Shown here: in pieces, positions 1 through 8,359 of the stretch
Numbering within the stretch: position 1 is the first letter of the stretch
Layout: each line of letters opens with the position of its first letter
Origin: Streptomyces tubercidicus
GTDB taxonomy: Bacteria > Actinomycetota > Actinomycetes > Streptomycetales > Streptomycetaceae
Length of the DNA: 64,000 nt
Reading direction: 5' to 3'
Assembly: GCF_027497495.1 (NCBI RefSeq)
Contig: NZ_CP114205.1
Location: 1,426,001 to 1,490,000 of the forward strand
Notes under the pieces: generated by a model
Database searches by the model: none
The model's input: the letters and a program-made list of their open reading frames with translations, nothing else
What the model was told of the DNA's origin: nothing
Translations under genes and position numbers: made by a program

Positions 1-955
1 CGAAGCGGGACGCGGTCCAGGTGCCCGTCCTGAGGGCGGTGGCGAAGTCCTGTGCGGTGCCCTCGGGCACGGTGAGGAATCCCAGCGACAGTCCGGGCGC
101 GAGCCGTTTGGACAGGCTGTCGATGACCACGGTGCGCTCCGGCGCGAGGGCGGCGAGCGGGGAGAGGTCGTTGCGGAGGAAGCCGTAGATCGCGTCCTCG
201 ATGGCGAACAGGTCCAACTCCCGCAGGGCCGCGGCGAGTTCCGTGCGCCGGTGGGCGGGCATGGTGACGCCCAGCGGATTGTGGAGAGCGGGCTGGAGGT
301 AGACGGCGCGCAGCGGGGGTGCGGCACGCAGGGCCTCGGGGGTCAGACCGTGCTCGTCCATGGAGAGGGGGACGAGGGTGATGCCGAGGCGGGCCGCGAT
401 GCCCTTCACCACGGGGTAGGTGAGTGATTCGACGCCGAGCCGCTCACCGGCCGGGACCAGCGCGGCGATCGCCGCGGCGATCGCCTGCCGGCCGTTGCCC
501 GCGAAGAGCAGCTGCCGGGGATCCGGCGCCCAGTCGCCACGGGCGAGATGGGCGGCGGCGGCCTGACGGGCGGCGGCCGTGCCGACCGCCCCCACCGGGC
601 GGAGCGCGGCGGCCAGGGCGTCAGGCCGCAGCAGCTGCCCCAGGCTCTGGGCGAGCAGCGCGGGGTGGCCGGGCAGCACGGGGAAGTTCAGCTCCAGGTC
701 GACCCGGGCCTCACCCGGCTCGGCCAGTGCGGGCTCGGCGGCCGGCGCGGTGCTGCGGACGAAGGTGCCGCGGCCGACCTCTCCCACCGTCAGCCCGCGT
801 CGGCTCAATTCCCCGTACACCCGGGCCGCGGTCGAGCTCGCGATACGCCGGTCCCGGGCGAACCGGCGCAGCGGCGGCAGCCGGTCCCCCGGCCGGAGCC
901 GCCCGGCGGCGATGTCGGCCGCGAGGTCATCGGCGATCGCGCGATAGTCGTCCAT
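1..955 (-). CDS. MocR-family regulator (GntR HTH + class I aminotransferase domain), 3' end outside window
   Basis: About 318 codons are visible, from an ATG at 955 to the left edge. The N-terminus (MDDYRAIADDLAADIAAG) starts a GntR-type winged helix: RPGDRLPPLRRFARDRRIASSTAARVY gives the recognition region, ending at about residue 70. A fold-type I aminotransferase domain follows, with ELNFPVLPGHPAL, then FAIEDAIYGFLRNDLSP and the PLP-lysine region DSLSKRLAPGL. In known MocR/PdxR proteins the aminotransferase-like domain binds PLP and senses an effector rather than catalysing transamination. The gene faces an alpha/beta hydrolase at 1082 across an intergenic region with two direct repeats, so that gene is the likely target. 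The last part of the aminotransferase domain is cut by the window edge. Family assignment is firm; the effector is unknown. Confidence 0.9.
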   Translation of the reverse strand, partial: MDDYRAIADDLAADIAAGRLRPGDRLPPLRRFARDRRIASSTAARVYGELSRRGLTVGEVGRGTFVRSTAPAAEPALAEPGEARVDLELNFPVLPGHPALLAQSLGQLLRPDALAAALRPVGAVGTAAARQAAAAHLARGDWAPDPRQLLFAGNGRQAIAAAIAALVPAGERLGVESLTYPVVKGIAARLGITLVPLSMDEHGLTPEALRAAPPLRAVYLQPALHNPLGVTMPAHRRTELAAALRELDLFAIEDAIYGFLRNDLSPLAALAPERTVVIDSLSKRLAPGLSLGFLTVPEGTAQDFATALRTGTWTASRF

Positions 956-993
956 CGGTCACTCCCCTGAGGCGCGAGGCGGCGCACTCACAA

Positions 994-1028
994 CATTGCA
1001 CCGAGTACATTTCTATCATTGCACCGAG
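994..1028. promoter_or_regulatory. Two perfect 12-bp direct repeats, probable MocR operator
   Basis: The 12-mer CATTGCACCGAG occurs at 994-1005 and again at 1017-1028, a period of 23 bp (about two helical turns). It lies between the divergent MocR-type gene and the hydrolase. PdxR/MocR regulators are known to bind direct repeats, so an operator role is a reasonable inference. Confidence 0.6.
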
Positions 1029-1081
1029 AGATTGCCCTCTATAGCATCGAGGCGTCAAGCCACAGCAGAGGGGGACGATCC

Positions 1082-1981
1082 ATGAGTTCGGTCAATTGCC
1101 GCGAGATCACGATGGGTTACGAGGACGAGGGCAGCGGCGATCCGCTGGTGCTCGTACACGGCCACCCCTTCGACCGCTCGATGTGGCGCCCGCAGATCGA
1201 GCACTTCAGCCAGGCCGGATGGCGGGTGATCGCGCCGGACCTCCGGGGCTACGGGCAGAGCACGGTCGTCCCCGGCACCACCCCGCTGGAGACCTTCGCA
1301 CGCGACCTGCTCGCCCTGCTGGACCGGCTCGGAATCGAGCGCTTCGTGCTCGGCGGCCTGTCCATGGGAGGCCAGATCGTCATGGAGTGCTACCGGCTCT
1401 TCCCGGAGCGGATCCAGGGCCTGGTGTTGGCCGACACCTTCGCCGCCGCGGAGACCGAGGAGGGCAGGACTGCGCGCCACAACATGGCGGCCCGGCTGCT
1501 CCGCGAGGGCATGACCGGCTACGCACAGGAGGTGCTGGCCAAGATGGTCTCCGCGCACACCCTCACCCACCGGCCGGAGGCCGCCGCCCACGTCCTGGCG
1601 ATGATGACGGCCACACCCCCCGAGGGCGCGGCCGCCGCACTCCGCGGACGCGCCGAACGCCCCGACTACGGGGACCTGTTGACGCGGGTCTCGGTACCGG
1701 CACTGGTGGTGGTCGGCACGGAGGACACCTACACCCCCGTGAGCGATGCCCGCGACATCCACGCACGGGTCCCGGACGCCACCCTGACCCTCATCGAGCG
1801 GACGGGTCATCTCCCGAACCTGGAGCGGCCGGACGCATTCAACACCGCACTGGCGGAGTTTCTCCACGCCCTGCCCGACGACTCCCGGCCGAACAACCCC
1901 CTGCCGGGGCCGACTTCCGGGGCACACCCCCTCCTCCCCTCCCCGACTCCCCCTGGACCCAGGGACGTTACCCAGCCGTAA
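1082..1981 (+). CDS. Alpha/beta hydrolase fold protein
   Basis: A 299-aa cytoplasmic hydrolase. The oxyanion-hole stretch HGHPFDRSMW is near residue 27, the nucleophile elbow GLSMGG near 97, the acid in GTEDTYTP near 215 and the catalytic His in TGHLPNLERP near 240, so the Ser-Asp-His triad is complete. Substrates in this family are diverse (lactones, esters, haloalkanes) and cannot be told from sequence. The ATG at 1082 is chosen over an upstream in-frame ATG at 1019 because it follows a purine-rich GAGGGGGA and because the longer version would overlap the direct repeats at 994-1028. It is divergent from the MocR-type regulator, which probably controls it. The last 25 residues are Pro-rich and look dispensable. 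Confidence 0.85.
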   Translation: MSSVNCREITMGYEDEGSGDPLVLVHGHPFDRSMWRPQIEHFSQAGWRVIAPDLRGYGQSTVVPGTTPLETFARDLLALLDRLGIERFVLGGLSMGGQIVMECYRLFPERIQGLVLADTFAAAETEEGRTARHNMAARLLREGMTGYAQEVLAKMVSAHTLTHRPEAAAHVLAMMTATPPEGAAAALRGRAERPDYGDLLTRVSVPALVVVGTEDTYTPVSDARDIHARVPDATLTLIERTGHLPNLERPDAFNTALAEFLHALPDDSRPNNPLPGPTSGAHPLLPSPTPPGPRDVTQP

Positions 1982-2005
1982 CCTACCGACGGGTTACCAC
2001 AGGTA
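1967..2005. promoter_or_regulatory. Paired GTTAC-type palindromes upstream of the secreted hydrolase
   Basis: GTTACCCAGCCGTAAC (1967-1982) and TTACCACAGGTAA (1993-2005) are two short palindromes sharing the half-site TTACC/GGTAA. They overlap the end of the previous gene and lie about 100 bp before the start at 2105. A regulator-binding role is inferred from symmetry alone. Confidence 0.3.
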
Positions 2006-2104
2006 AGGAGCGGACCTTACTCTCCAGTCACATTCGGGTGCACCGTACGCCCCACCTGTCCCCGGACAGCGTGCGGTCGCCCGCATCAAGATCTGGAGCA
2101 GAAG

Positions 2105-3709
2105 ATGACGCCCTCCCGTACGACGCAGCGCGTCGCGATCGGCACCGCCTCCGCGGCCCTCCTGGCCGCCACGGTTCTTACCGGCACCCCGGCCACCGCC
2201 GCGGCGGCGACACCGCAATCCGCCCCCGCCACAGCGACTTCGGGCGGTGCCCCCTCCCTCCGCTTCGTCGACATCGAGGGCGACGGCGGTATCACCCTCA
2301 AGGCGAATGTCTTCACCCCGGCCGGCTCCGACGGCACCCGGCGCCACCCCGTCATCGTGCTGCCGACGAGCTGGTCGATGCCGCAGGTCGAGTACCTGGC
2401 GCAGGCCAGGAAGCTGGCCGAGGCGGGCTATGTGGTGGTCGGATACAACTCCCGCGGGTTCTGGCAGTCCGGCGGGGAGATCGAGACGGCCGGGCCGAAG
2501 GACATCGCGGATGCCTCGAAGGTCATCGACTGGGCGCTGGCCCACACCCCGGCCGATCCGCACCGGGTCGGCATGGCCGGGGTCTCCTACGGCGCCGGGA
2601 TCAGCCTGCTGGCGTCGGCGTCCGACAAGCGGATCAAGGCAGTTGCGGCGCTCAGCGGCTGGGGCGACCTGATCAGCTCCATCTACAGCGGCCGGACCCA
2701 GCACAAGCAGGCGGCGGCGATGCTCGGCGGCACCGGCGCCCTGACCGGCCGCCCCAGCGCCGAACTCCGCACGATCCTCCGGGACTTCCTCGCCTCCGAT
2801 CTCAGCAAGGAAAAGGACATGATCGAGTGGGGGAAGAAGCGCTCCCCCAGCACCTATCTCGACAAGATCAACGCCAATGGCGCCGCGATCATGCTGGGCA
2901 ACGCCTGGGGCGACTCCCTCTTCCCGCCCAATGAATACGCCGACTTCTACGAGAAGCTGAAGGGCCCCAAGCGGCTGGAGTTCCGCCCGGGCGACCACGC
3001 CACCCCCGAGGCGCTCGGACTGTTCGGACTGCCCAACGACACCTGGACCAACACCAAGCGGTGGTTCGACCACTACCTCCAGGGCGCGGACAACGGCATC
3101 GACCGCGAGTCGCCGGTACTGCTCAAGTCCCGTTCCACCGGCGCGTACGAGGGCTACAAGAGCTGGCGGGACGTACCGTCCGCACACCGGAAGATCGAGC
3201 TGGCCGACAGCCGGCGGATCCACACCAACCTGGACTCCGGCGCCAACGGCGGCCTGATCTTCCTCTCCAGCATGATGGACCAGTTCTTCCGGCTGCCGCC
3301 GATGGCCTCCATCCCGCTGCTGCCCCGCCCCCTCGCCGCCGTCTGGCAGTCCGAACGCTACGAGACCGGACAGCGGGTCAGGGGAACCACCCGGCTGCAC
3401 ACCACCCTGACCAGCACCGCCGAGAGCGGCACCGCCATCGCCTACCTCTACGACGTCGGCCCGCTCGGCCTCGGCAAGCTGGTCACCCACGCGCCGTACA
3501 CCTTCCACGGCAAGACCCCGAACCAGCCCTTCGGCGTGGACCTGGACCTGTTCTCCACGGCCTACGACGTCCCGGCCGGCCACCGCCTCGCCGTGGTCAT
3601 CGACACCGTCGACCCCCTCTACATCGAACACAACCCGTCCGGCGCCCGCCTGACGTTCTCCTCCCCGGCGGACGATCCGTCGTATGTGTCGGTGCCGGTG
3701 CGCGATTAG
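2105..3709 (+). CDS. Secreted CocE/NonD-type (peptidase S15-like) hydrolase
   Basis: A 534-aa protein with a clear Sec signal peptide: charged MTPSRTTQR, a hydrophobic alanine-rich core, and an AxA-like cleavage region near residue 35. The mature enzyme has an alpha/beta hydrolase core with nucleophile elbow GVSYGAG at about residue 165 and an acid/His region around PGDHATPEAL. A C-terminal beta-rich segment (RLHTTLTSTAESGTAIAYLYDV...YDVPAGHRLAVVIDTVDP) matches the jelly-roll cap of X-Pro dipeptidyl-peptidase/CocE enzymes. It probably acts outside the cell on an ester or peptide. The start is supported by GGAGCAGAAG before the ATG. It is probably monocistronic. Confidence 0.85.
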   Translation: MTPSRTTQRVAIGTASAALLAATVLTGTPATAAAATPQSAPATATSGGAPSLRFVDIEGDGGITLKANVFTPAGSDGTRRHPVIVLPTSWSMPQVEYLAQARKLAEAGYVVVGYNSRGFWQSGGEIETAGPKDIADASKVIDWALAHTPADPHRVGMAGVSYGAGISLLASASDKRIKAVAALSGWGDLISSIYSGRTQHKQAAAMLGGTGALTGRPSAELRTILRDFLASDLSKEKDMIEWGKKRSPSTYLDKINANGAAIMLGNAWGDSLFPPNEYADFYEKLKGPKRLEFRPGDHATPEALGLFGLPNDTWTNTKRWFDHYLQGADNGIDRESPVLLKSRSTGAYEGYKSWRDVPSAHRKIELADSRRIHTNLDSGANGGLIFLSSMMDQFFRLPPMASIPLLPRPLAAVWQSERYETGQRVRGTTRLHTTLTSTAESGTAIAYLYDVGPLGLGKLVTHAPYTFHGKTPNQPFGVDLDLFSTAYDVPAGHRLAVVIDTVDPLYIEHNPSGARLTFSSPADDPSYVSVPVRD

Positions 3710-3831
3710 GACGGCGGGGCGGGGTCTGGGCCGGGCGCGGGATCAGGGCGGGGGCGGAAGCCGGTCGTAGGCCCCTGGACGTACCTCTCGGGGCCGAGGT
3801 GGCGCGGGCGCATGATCGGTAGCCTCCCGCC

Positions 3832-4287
3832 ATGACGGATTACCCGCCGGCGCGCGACGCCGGACAGCGGAAGCGGGATGCGCTCACACGGCTGGAGAAG
3901 GACGAGGACGCCTGGGTGTCGTCGGCGTCCGGCGACGGCCCGCCCCGGCTCGTGCCGCTGTCCTTCGTCTGGCATGACGAGCGGCTGTGGATGGCGACCA
4001 AGGCGAAGAATCCGACGGTCCGCAACATCCGGGCGCAGGAGGCGTGCTGGGTCGCCCTGGGGCCCACCCGCGATGTGGTGCTCATCGAGAGCACGGCGGA
4101 GGTGATCGCCTCGGACAGTCTGCCGGACGACACCGGGGACGCCTTCGCACGGAAGCTGGGCTGGGACCCCCGGGGTCGCGACACCTGGGTGTTTCTGGCG
4201 TTCCGGCCGCAGCGGATGCTGGTCTGGCGCGAGGTGAACGAGCTGCCGGAGCGGGAGGTGATGCGGGACGGGGTCTGGCGGGTGTGA
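3832..4287 (+). CDS. PNPOx-like flavin-binding split-barrel protein
   Basis: A 151-aa soluble protein. The central RLVPLSFVWHDERLWMATKAKNPTVRNI is the beta-hairpin and phosphate-binding Lys/Arg pattern of pyridoxamine-5'-phosphate-oxidase-like (PPOX) folds, followed by VALGPTRDVVLIESTAEVI. The C-terminus (FLAFRPQRMLVWREVNEL) is typical of actinobacterial members. These bind FMN or F420; the substrate here is unknown and the protein is unlikely to be the vitamin B6 enzyme itself. It stands alone between the secreted hydrolase and the convergent gluD. Confidence 0.8.
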   Translation: MTDYPPARDAGQRKRDALTRLEKDEDAWVSSASGDGPPRLVPLSFVWHDERLWMATKAKNPTVRNIRAQEACWVALGPTRDVVLIESTAEVIASDSLPDDTGDAFARKLGWDPRGRDTWVFLAFRPQRMLVWREVNELPEREVMRDGVWRV

Positions 4288-4290
4288 CGA

Positions 4291-4315
4291 GGACCGGCGG
4301 ACGGACCGCCGGTCC
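4291..4315. terminator. Convergent hairpin terminator
   Basis: GGACCGGCGG and CCGCCGGTCC form a perfect 10-bp stem around a 5-nt loop, directly after the PPOX stop and before the stop of gluD on the other strand. There is no U-tract, as is usual in Streptomyces. Confidence 0.6.
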
Positions 4316-4330
4316 CGGCCGGTTCCGTCC

Positions 4331-5194
4331 TCAGCCCGGCGGCCGGTGGCCCCCCGGCAGCAACGTGCCCGGCTCCGGCGGTGCCACCTCGACCGCCTCC
4401 ACCTTCGGGTTGCGTCGCTGACGCTTGGAAACCCAGTTGGCCAGCCAGGACAGCAGCATGCACATCCCGATGTAGATCGGCGAGATGATCATGACGACGG
4501 GGATGAACGGCAGGTCGTAGTCGAGGTTGGACGCGATGAGCTTGCCCGCGTGCAGGAACTCCTCATAGGTGATGAGGAAGCCGAGGGAGGTGTCCTTCAG
4601 GGCGACCACCAGCTGGCTGATGATCGCCGGGAGCATCGCCCGGACCGCCTGCGGCACCAGGACATGCGTCATGACCTGGGTCTTGCGCATGCCCAGTGCG
4701 TAGGCGGCCTCCCGCTGGCCGCGGTCGACGGAGTGGACGCCGGTACGGAAGACCTCGGCGAGCACCGAGCCGTTGTAGAGGGTCAGCCCGGCGACCAGGG
4801 CGGGCAGCGGCGCCACCTTCAGGGCCACATAGATGAAGAAGATCATGACCAGCACGGGCATCGCCCGGAAGAACTCCACCAACAGGGTGCACACCCAGCG
4901 GGCGATCCGGTGCTCGGAGAGCCGGCCGGTCGCGAGCACCGCGCCGAGCGCCAGCGACAGCACCGCGGCGAGGCCGAAGGCCTTGAGGGTGTTGCCCAGG
5001 CCCCGGAGCAGCAGGTCCTGAATTCCCGTGTAGGTGAAGGGAGTCCACTTCGCCGCGACGAACTGGCCGGTGGCGAAGAGGAGGTAGATGATCCAGGCGA
5101 TCAGCGCGAGGATCACCACCGTCCCGCCGAGGCCGTAGAGCCGGTGCCGCTGACGGGCCCGCGGGCCGGGGACGTCGTAGAGAGCGGTGGTCAT
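4331..5194 (-). CDS. gluD: Amino-acid ABC transporter permease (GluD type)
   Basis: A 287-aa inner-membrane permease of the HisMQ/GlnP type. Hydrophobic segments start at about residue 20 (VVILALIAWIIYLLFATG), with four or five more. The EAA cytoplasmic loop that contacts the ATPase is GVHSVDRGQREAAYALGM. The basic tail after the last membrane span (SKRQRRNP) fits inside-positive topology. Its ATG overlaps the gluC stop by 4 bp (ATGA), so the two permeases are translationally coupled and probably form a heterodimer. It is the fourth gene of a gluABCD-ordered operon transcribed leftward. Confidence 0.9.
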   Translation of the reverse strand: MTTALYDVPGPRARQRHRLYGLGGTVVILALIAWIIYLLFATGQFVAAKWTPFTYTGIQDLLLRGLGNTLKAFGLAAVLSLALGAVLATGRLSEHRIARWVCTLLVEFFRAMPVLVMIFFIYVALKVAPLPALVAGLTLYNGSVLAEVFRTGVHSVDRGQREAAYALGMRKTQVMTHVLVPQAVRAMLPAIISQLVVALKDTSLGFLITYEEFLHAGKLIASNLDYDLPFIPVVMIISPIYIGMCMLLSWLANWVSKRQRRNPKVEAVEVAPPEPGTLLPGGHRPPG

Positions 5195-5835
5195 CGGGCG
5201 ACTCCGAAGCGCTTCTCCAGCACGTTGAAGATCGCGCTGATGGTCAGGGTCACGAGCAGATAGCCGACGGCGATCCAGACGAAGGTCCAGACGATGCTGT
5301 AGCCCATCTCGCTGAGCGGTTTGTAGACCCCGAGGAGTTCGACGACGCTGAAGGCGCCGGCGATCGCGGAGTTCTTGGCGAGCGCGATCAGCGTGGAGCC
5401 GATGGGCGGGATGACGGACCGGAAGGCCTGCGGAAGGACGATGTCACCGAGGGTCTGCGGAAACGTCATGCCCAGGCTGCGGGCCGCCTCGCCCTGCCCG
5501 ACCGGCACGGTGTTGATGCCGGAGCGCACCGCCTCGCAGATGAAGGCGGAGGTGTAGCAGCCCAGCGCGAGGATCGCGAACAGCTTGAAGGGAAGGACGA
5601 GCCCGAACCGCGGCAGCCCCAGCACCACGGCGAAGAACAGCAGCGTCAGCGGCGTATTGCGCAGCACCGTGACCCATGCCGTGCCGAAGGCCCGCAGCGA
5701 GCCGACCGGTGCGACCCGGAACGCGGCCATCAGGAAGCCGAGGGCGAGGGCGAGCAGGGAGGCGTAGACGGTGAGTTCGACGGTGCCCAGCAGGCCCTCC
5801 CCGTAGAGGGAGAGGTTGTCCAGGAGAACGTTCAT
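5191..5835 (-). CDS. gluC: Amino-acid ABC transporter permease (GluC type)
   Basis: A 214-aa permease, the shorter partner of GluD. It has about five membrane spans beginning with LTVYASLLALALGFLMAAF. The EAA loop is GINTVPVGQGEAARSLGM followed by LPQAFRSVIPP. Only 19 bp separate it from gluB, and it overlaps gluD by 4 bp. In Corynebacterium the same gene order encodes glutamate uptake. Glutamate is therefore the first guess here, with glutamine or aspartate possible. Confidence 0.9.
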   Translation of the reverse strand: MNVLLDNLSLYGEGLLGTVELTVYASLLALALGFLMAAFRVAPVGSLRAFGTAWVTVLRNTPLTLLFFAVVLGLPRFGLVLPFKLFAILALGCYTSAFICEAVRSGINTVPVGQGEAARSLGMTFPQTLGDIVLPQAFRSVIPPIGSTLIALAKNSAIAGAFSVVELLGVYKPLSEMGYSIVWTFVWIAVGYLLVTLTISAIFNVLEKRFGVAR

Positions 5836-5854
5836 CGGTCAGTTCCTTGCCGGC

Positions 5855-6784
5855 TCAGGCCGCCGGGTAGCGGTCGATCGGGGGCGGCTTGGGGGCGGGC
5901 ACGCCGGACAGGCCGAGGGTCGCGTCGTACGCCTTGCGCCAGAGGCCGTTCTTCTCGGCCGCGGCGAGGGCGTCGTCGAGCGCGAACCGCAGCGCGTTGT
6001 CGCCGCGGGGGACGCCGATCCCGTACGGCTCCTCGGAGAACGGCTTGCCGACCACCTTCAGCTCGTCGGGCACCTTGGCGGCGTAGCCCAGCAGGATCGC
6101 GTCATCGGTGGTGACCGCGTCGACCTGGTAGGTGAGCAGGTTGTCGACGCACACCGAGTAGGTGTCGTAGGCGATCAGGACCGCCTTGGGGTACTCGGCC
6201 TGGATGCGCTGGTACGGGGTCGAACCGGCCGCCGAGCAGACCCGTTTGCCGGCCAGGTCCTGCGGTCCCCTGATGTCCTTCTCGTCGGCGCGCACCAGCA
6301 GCGACTGGCCGGCCATGTAGTAGGGGCCGGCGAAACCCACCAGCTTCTTGCGCTTGTCGTTGATGGTGTAGGTGCCGACGTAGAGGTCGATCTGGCCGTT
6401 CTGCAGCGCGGTCTCGCGGTTGGCGGAGGCGATGGTCTTGAACTCGATGGTGCGGGGCGGGAAGCCGAGGGCCGCGGACATCATCTTGGCGATCTCGATA
6501 TCGAAGCCGGTGTAGCGGCCGGTGGCCGGGTCCTTCTCGCCGAGGTAGGGCTGGTCCTCCTTGACGCCGATGATGAGGTGGCCGCGGCGCTTGGCCCGTA
6601 CCCAGGTCGGGGACTCGGGCAGCGAGAAGTTCTTGGCGACCGGGTACCGGGGCAGTTCGCTGCCCTTGGGGCCCTTGACGGGTGGGCTGCCTTCCCGGCC
6701 GCAGGCCGCGAGGGCCAGGGCGAGCACGGTGAGCGCGAGCGCCATCAGGGCGCGGCGCAGGGGCGAGGAGTGACGGTGCGGCAT
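5855..6784 (-). CDS. gluB: Amino-acid ABC transporter substrate-binding lipoprotein (GluB type)
   Basis: A 309-aa family-3 solute-binding protein. The signal peptide ends in the lipobox LAAC at about residues 25-28, so the protein is anchored outside the membrane. The binding core carries LIIGVKEDQPYLGEKDPATGRYTGFDIEIAK at about residue 70 and NGQIDLYVGTYTINDKRKK at about 130, the two-lobed ligand-binding signature of SBP_bac_3 proteins. VCSAAGSTPYQRI and CVDNLLTYQVDAVTTDDAILLGYA follow. It lies between the ATPase gene (14 bp gap) and gluC. Confidence 0.92.
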   Translation of the reverse strand: MPHRHSSPLRRALMALALTVLALALAACGREGSPPVKGPKGSELPRYPVAKNFSLPESPTWVRAKRRGHLIIGVKEDQPYLGEKDPATGRYTGFDIEIAKMMSAALGFPPRTIEFKTIASANRETALQNGQIDLYVGTYTINDKRKKLVGFAGPYYMAGQSLLVRADEKDIRGPQDLAGKRVCSAAGSTPYQRIQAEYPKAVLIAYDTYSVCVDNLLTYQVDAVTTDDAILLGYAAKVPDELKVVGKPFSEEPYGIGVPRGDNALRFALDDALAAAEKNGLWRKAYDATLGLSGVPAPKPPPIDRYPAA

Positions 6785-6798
6785 CGCGGCGCCCCCGT

Positions 6799-7542
6799 TC
6801 AGTGCTTGAGGATCTTGGAGAGGAAGTCCTTCGCCCGTTCGCTGCGCGGTGCGGTGAAGAACTCCTCGGGGGTGCGGTCCTCGACGATGCGGCCGTCGTC
6901 CATGAACACCACACGGTTGGCGGCGGAGCGGGCGAAGCCCATCTCATGGGTGACCACGACCATCGTCATGCCGTCCTGGGCGAGGCGGCGCATGACTTCC
7001 AGCACCTCATTGATCATCTCCGGGTCGAGGGCGGAGGTCGGCTCGTCGAAGAGCAGGGCCTTGGGGTCCATGGCGAGGGCGCGGGCGATGGCGACGCGCT
7101 GCTGCTGGCCGCCGGAGAGCTGTGCGGGATATTTGTCGGCCTGGGAGGCGAGCCCGACCCGGTCCAGGAGTTCCCGGGCCTGCCGGGCGGCCTCGTCCTT
7201 CTTTTTCTTCCGGACCTTGACCGGCGCCAGCATCACATTGGCCAGCACGGTCTTGTGGGCGAAGAGGTTGAAGGACTGGAAGACCATGCCGACTTCGGCA
7301 CGCAACTGGGCGAGCGCCCGGCCCTCTTCGGGCAGCGGTCTGCCGTCCAGCGTGATGCTGCCCGACTCGACGGTTTCCAGGCGGTTGATGGCCCGGCACA
7401 GAGTGGACTTCCCGGACCCGGAGGGCCCGATGACCACGACCACCTCCCCGCGGCCGACGGTGAGGTCGATGTCCCGCAGGACATGAAGTTTTCCGTAGTG
7501 CTTGTTGACCCCGCGCAGTTCAATCAGCGCATCACCGGCCAT
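6799..7542 (-). CDS. gluA: Amino-acid ABC transporter ATP-binding protein (GluA type)
   Basis: A 247-aa nucleotide-binding subunit with Walker [10 protein letters not shown] at about residues 38-46, Q-loop VFQSFNLF, signature LSGGQQQR, Walker B LLFDEPTS and switch His in VVVTHEM. These residues are complete, so it should be an active ATPase energising the GluCD channel. It is the first gene of the operon; about 160 bp of non-coding DNA separates it from the next gene upstream, so the operon promoter is expected there. I see no clear promoter or riboswitch in that gap. Confidence 0.93.
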   Translation of the reverse strand: MAGDALIELRGVNKHYGKLHVLRDIDLTVGRGEVVVVIGPSGSGKSTLCRAINRLETVESGSITLDGRPLPEEGRALAQLRAEVGMVFQSFNLFAHKTVLANVMLAPVKVRKKKKDEAARQARELLDRVGLASQADKYPAQLSGGQQQRVAIARALAMDPKALLFDEPTSALDPEMINEVLEVMRRLAQDGMTMVVVTHEMGFARSAANRVVFMDDGRIVEDRTPEEFFTAPRSERAKDFLSKILKH

Positions 7543-7703
7543 ATGCAGACCTGCCCACTCTCATCCGTACAGCGGAGAGCCCGCAACCTACCCGGGCGAA
7601 TGGGGCACTTCTCCACTGACACGCACATATGCGCGGAGATGGGCGGATAAATCAGGGTTACCGATGAACGTGCCGCGGGCCGGGAAAAGGACCGGCACGG
7701 GGG

Positions 7704-8144
7704 TCAGCTCTCGGCGACCTCGGCGTAGACCTGGGACAGTTCGGGCGCGCCGGTGTCGGCCCAGTCATGGCCCGCCGTCACCACGTCGATCTCCCGCCCG
7801 GACGCCAGCCGGACCACCGGCTGCCCGTCCGGCCAGACGTGCCACACCGCGCCGCGCACCGTGCGGACCAGCACCGTACCGAGGTAGAGACCGGCGTCGT
7901 TGCCGAGCCAGGGCAGCACCTCCGGATCGTCCCGCCATACGGGCTGGAGCTGATCCAGCAACTCCAACGACCGTGCGGAGTCGTCCAGTTCCACGCCCGC
8001 CGTGGCCGCCTGGGCCCGCAGCAGCTCGCACTCGGACAGCAGCTCGACGACGCTCTCGGGGTCGGCGCGCACCGACTCCGCGAGCGGCACGGACCGGTGC
8101 GTCTGATGACGCTTGCGCCACTTGTCCAGAAAAGACATGTTCAT
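7704..8144 (-). CDS. Conserved actinobacterial hypothetical protein
   Basis: A 146-aa soluble protein beginning MNMSFLDKWRKRHQTH; a second ATG two codons on (8138) is equally possible. It has an acidic helical middle (VVELLSECELLRAQA) and a beta-rich C-terminus (LYLGTVLVRTVRGAVWHVWPDGQPVVRLASGREIDVV). It resembles short Streptomyces proteins annotated only as domains of unknown function (possibly DUF6278, from memory). There is no signal peptide or membrane span. It sits between the glu operon and a divergent secreted esterase, with no clear functional tie. Confidence 0.65.
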   Translation of the reverse strand: MNMSFLDKWRKRHQTHRSVPLAESVRADPESVVELLSECELLRAQAATAGVELDDSARSLELLDQLQPVWRDDPEVLPWLGNDAGLYLGTVLVRTVRGAVWHVWPDGQPVVRLASGREIDVVTAGHDWADTGAPELSQVYAEVAES

Positions 8145-8359
8145 GGTGTGCAGGGTCCCACCCGACCTGCGCACGGGGCCACAGGCGCGCGGCGCCATCG
8201 TGCCCCGTTCGTCACCTTGACGCTCCCCCTTCGTCTCCCTAACTTCATGGCGCTCGGATCGGATCTGGTGGATCCGGAGGAGCCCCTGCCCCTCGCGGGA
8301 CCGGCCCGGATCGCAGTGCACCACCCGCCCGTTGGCGCCACCCGGAGGGACACGGACCG

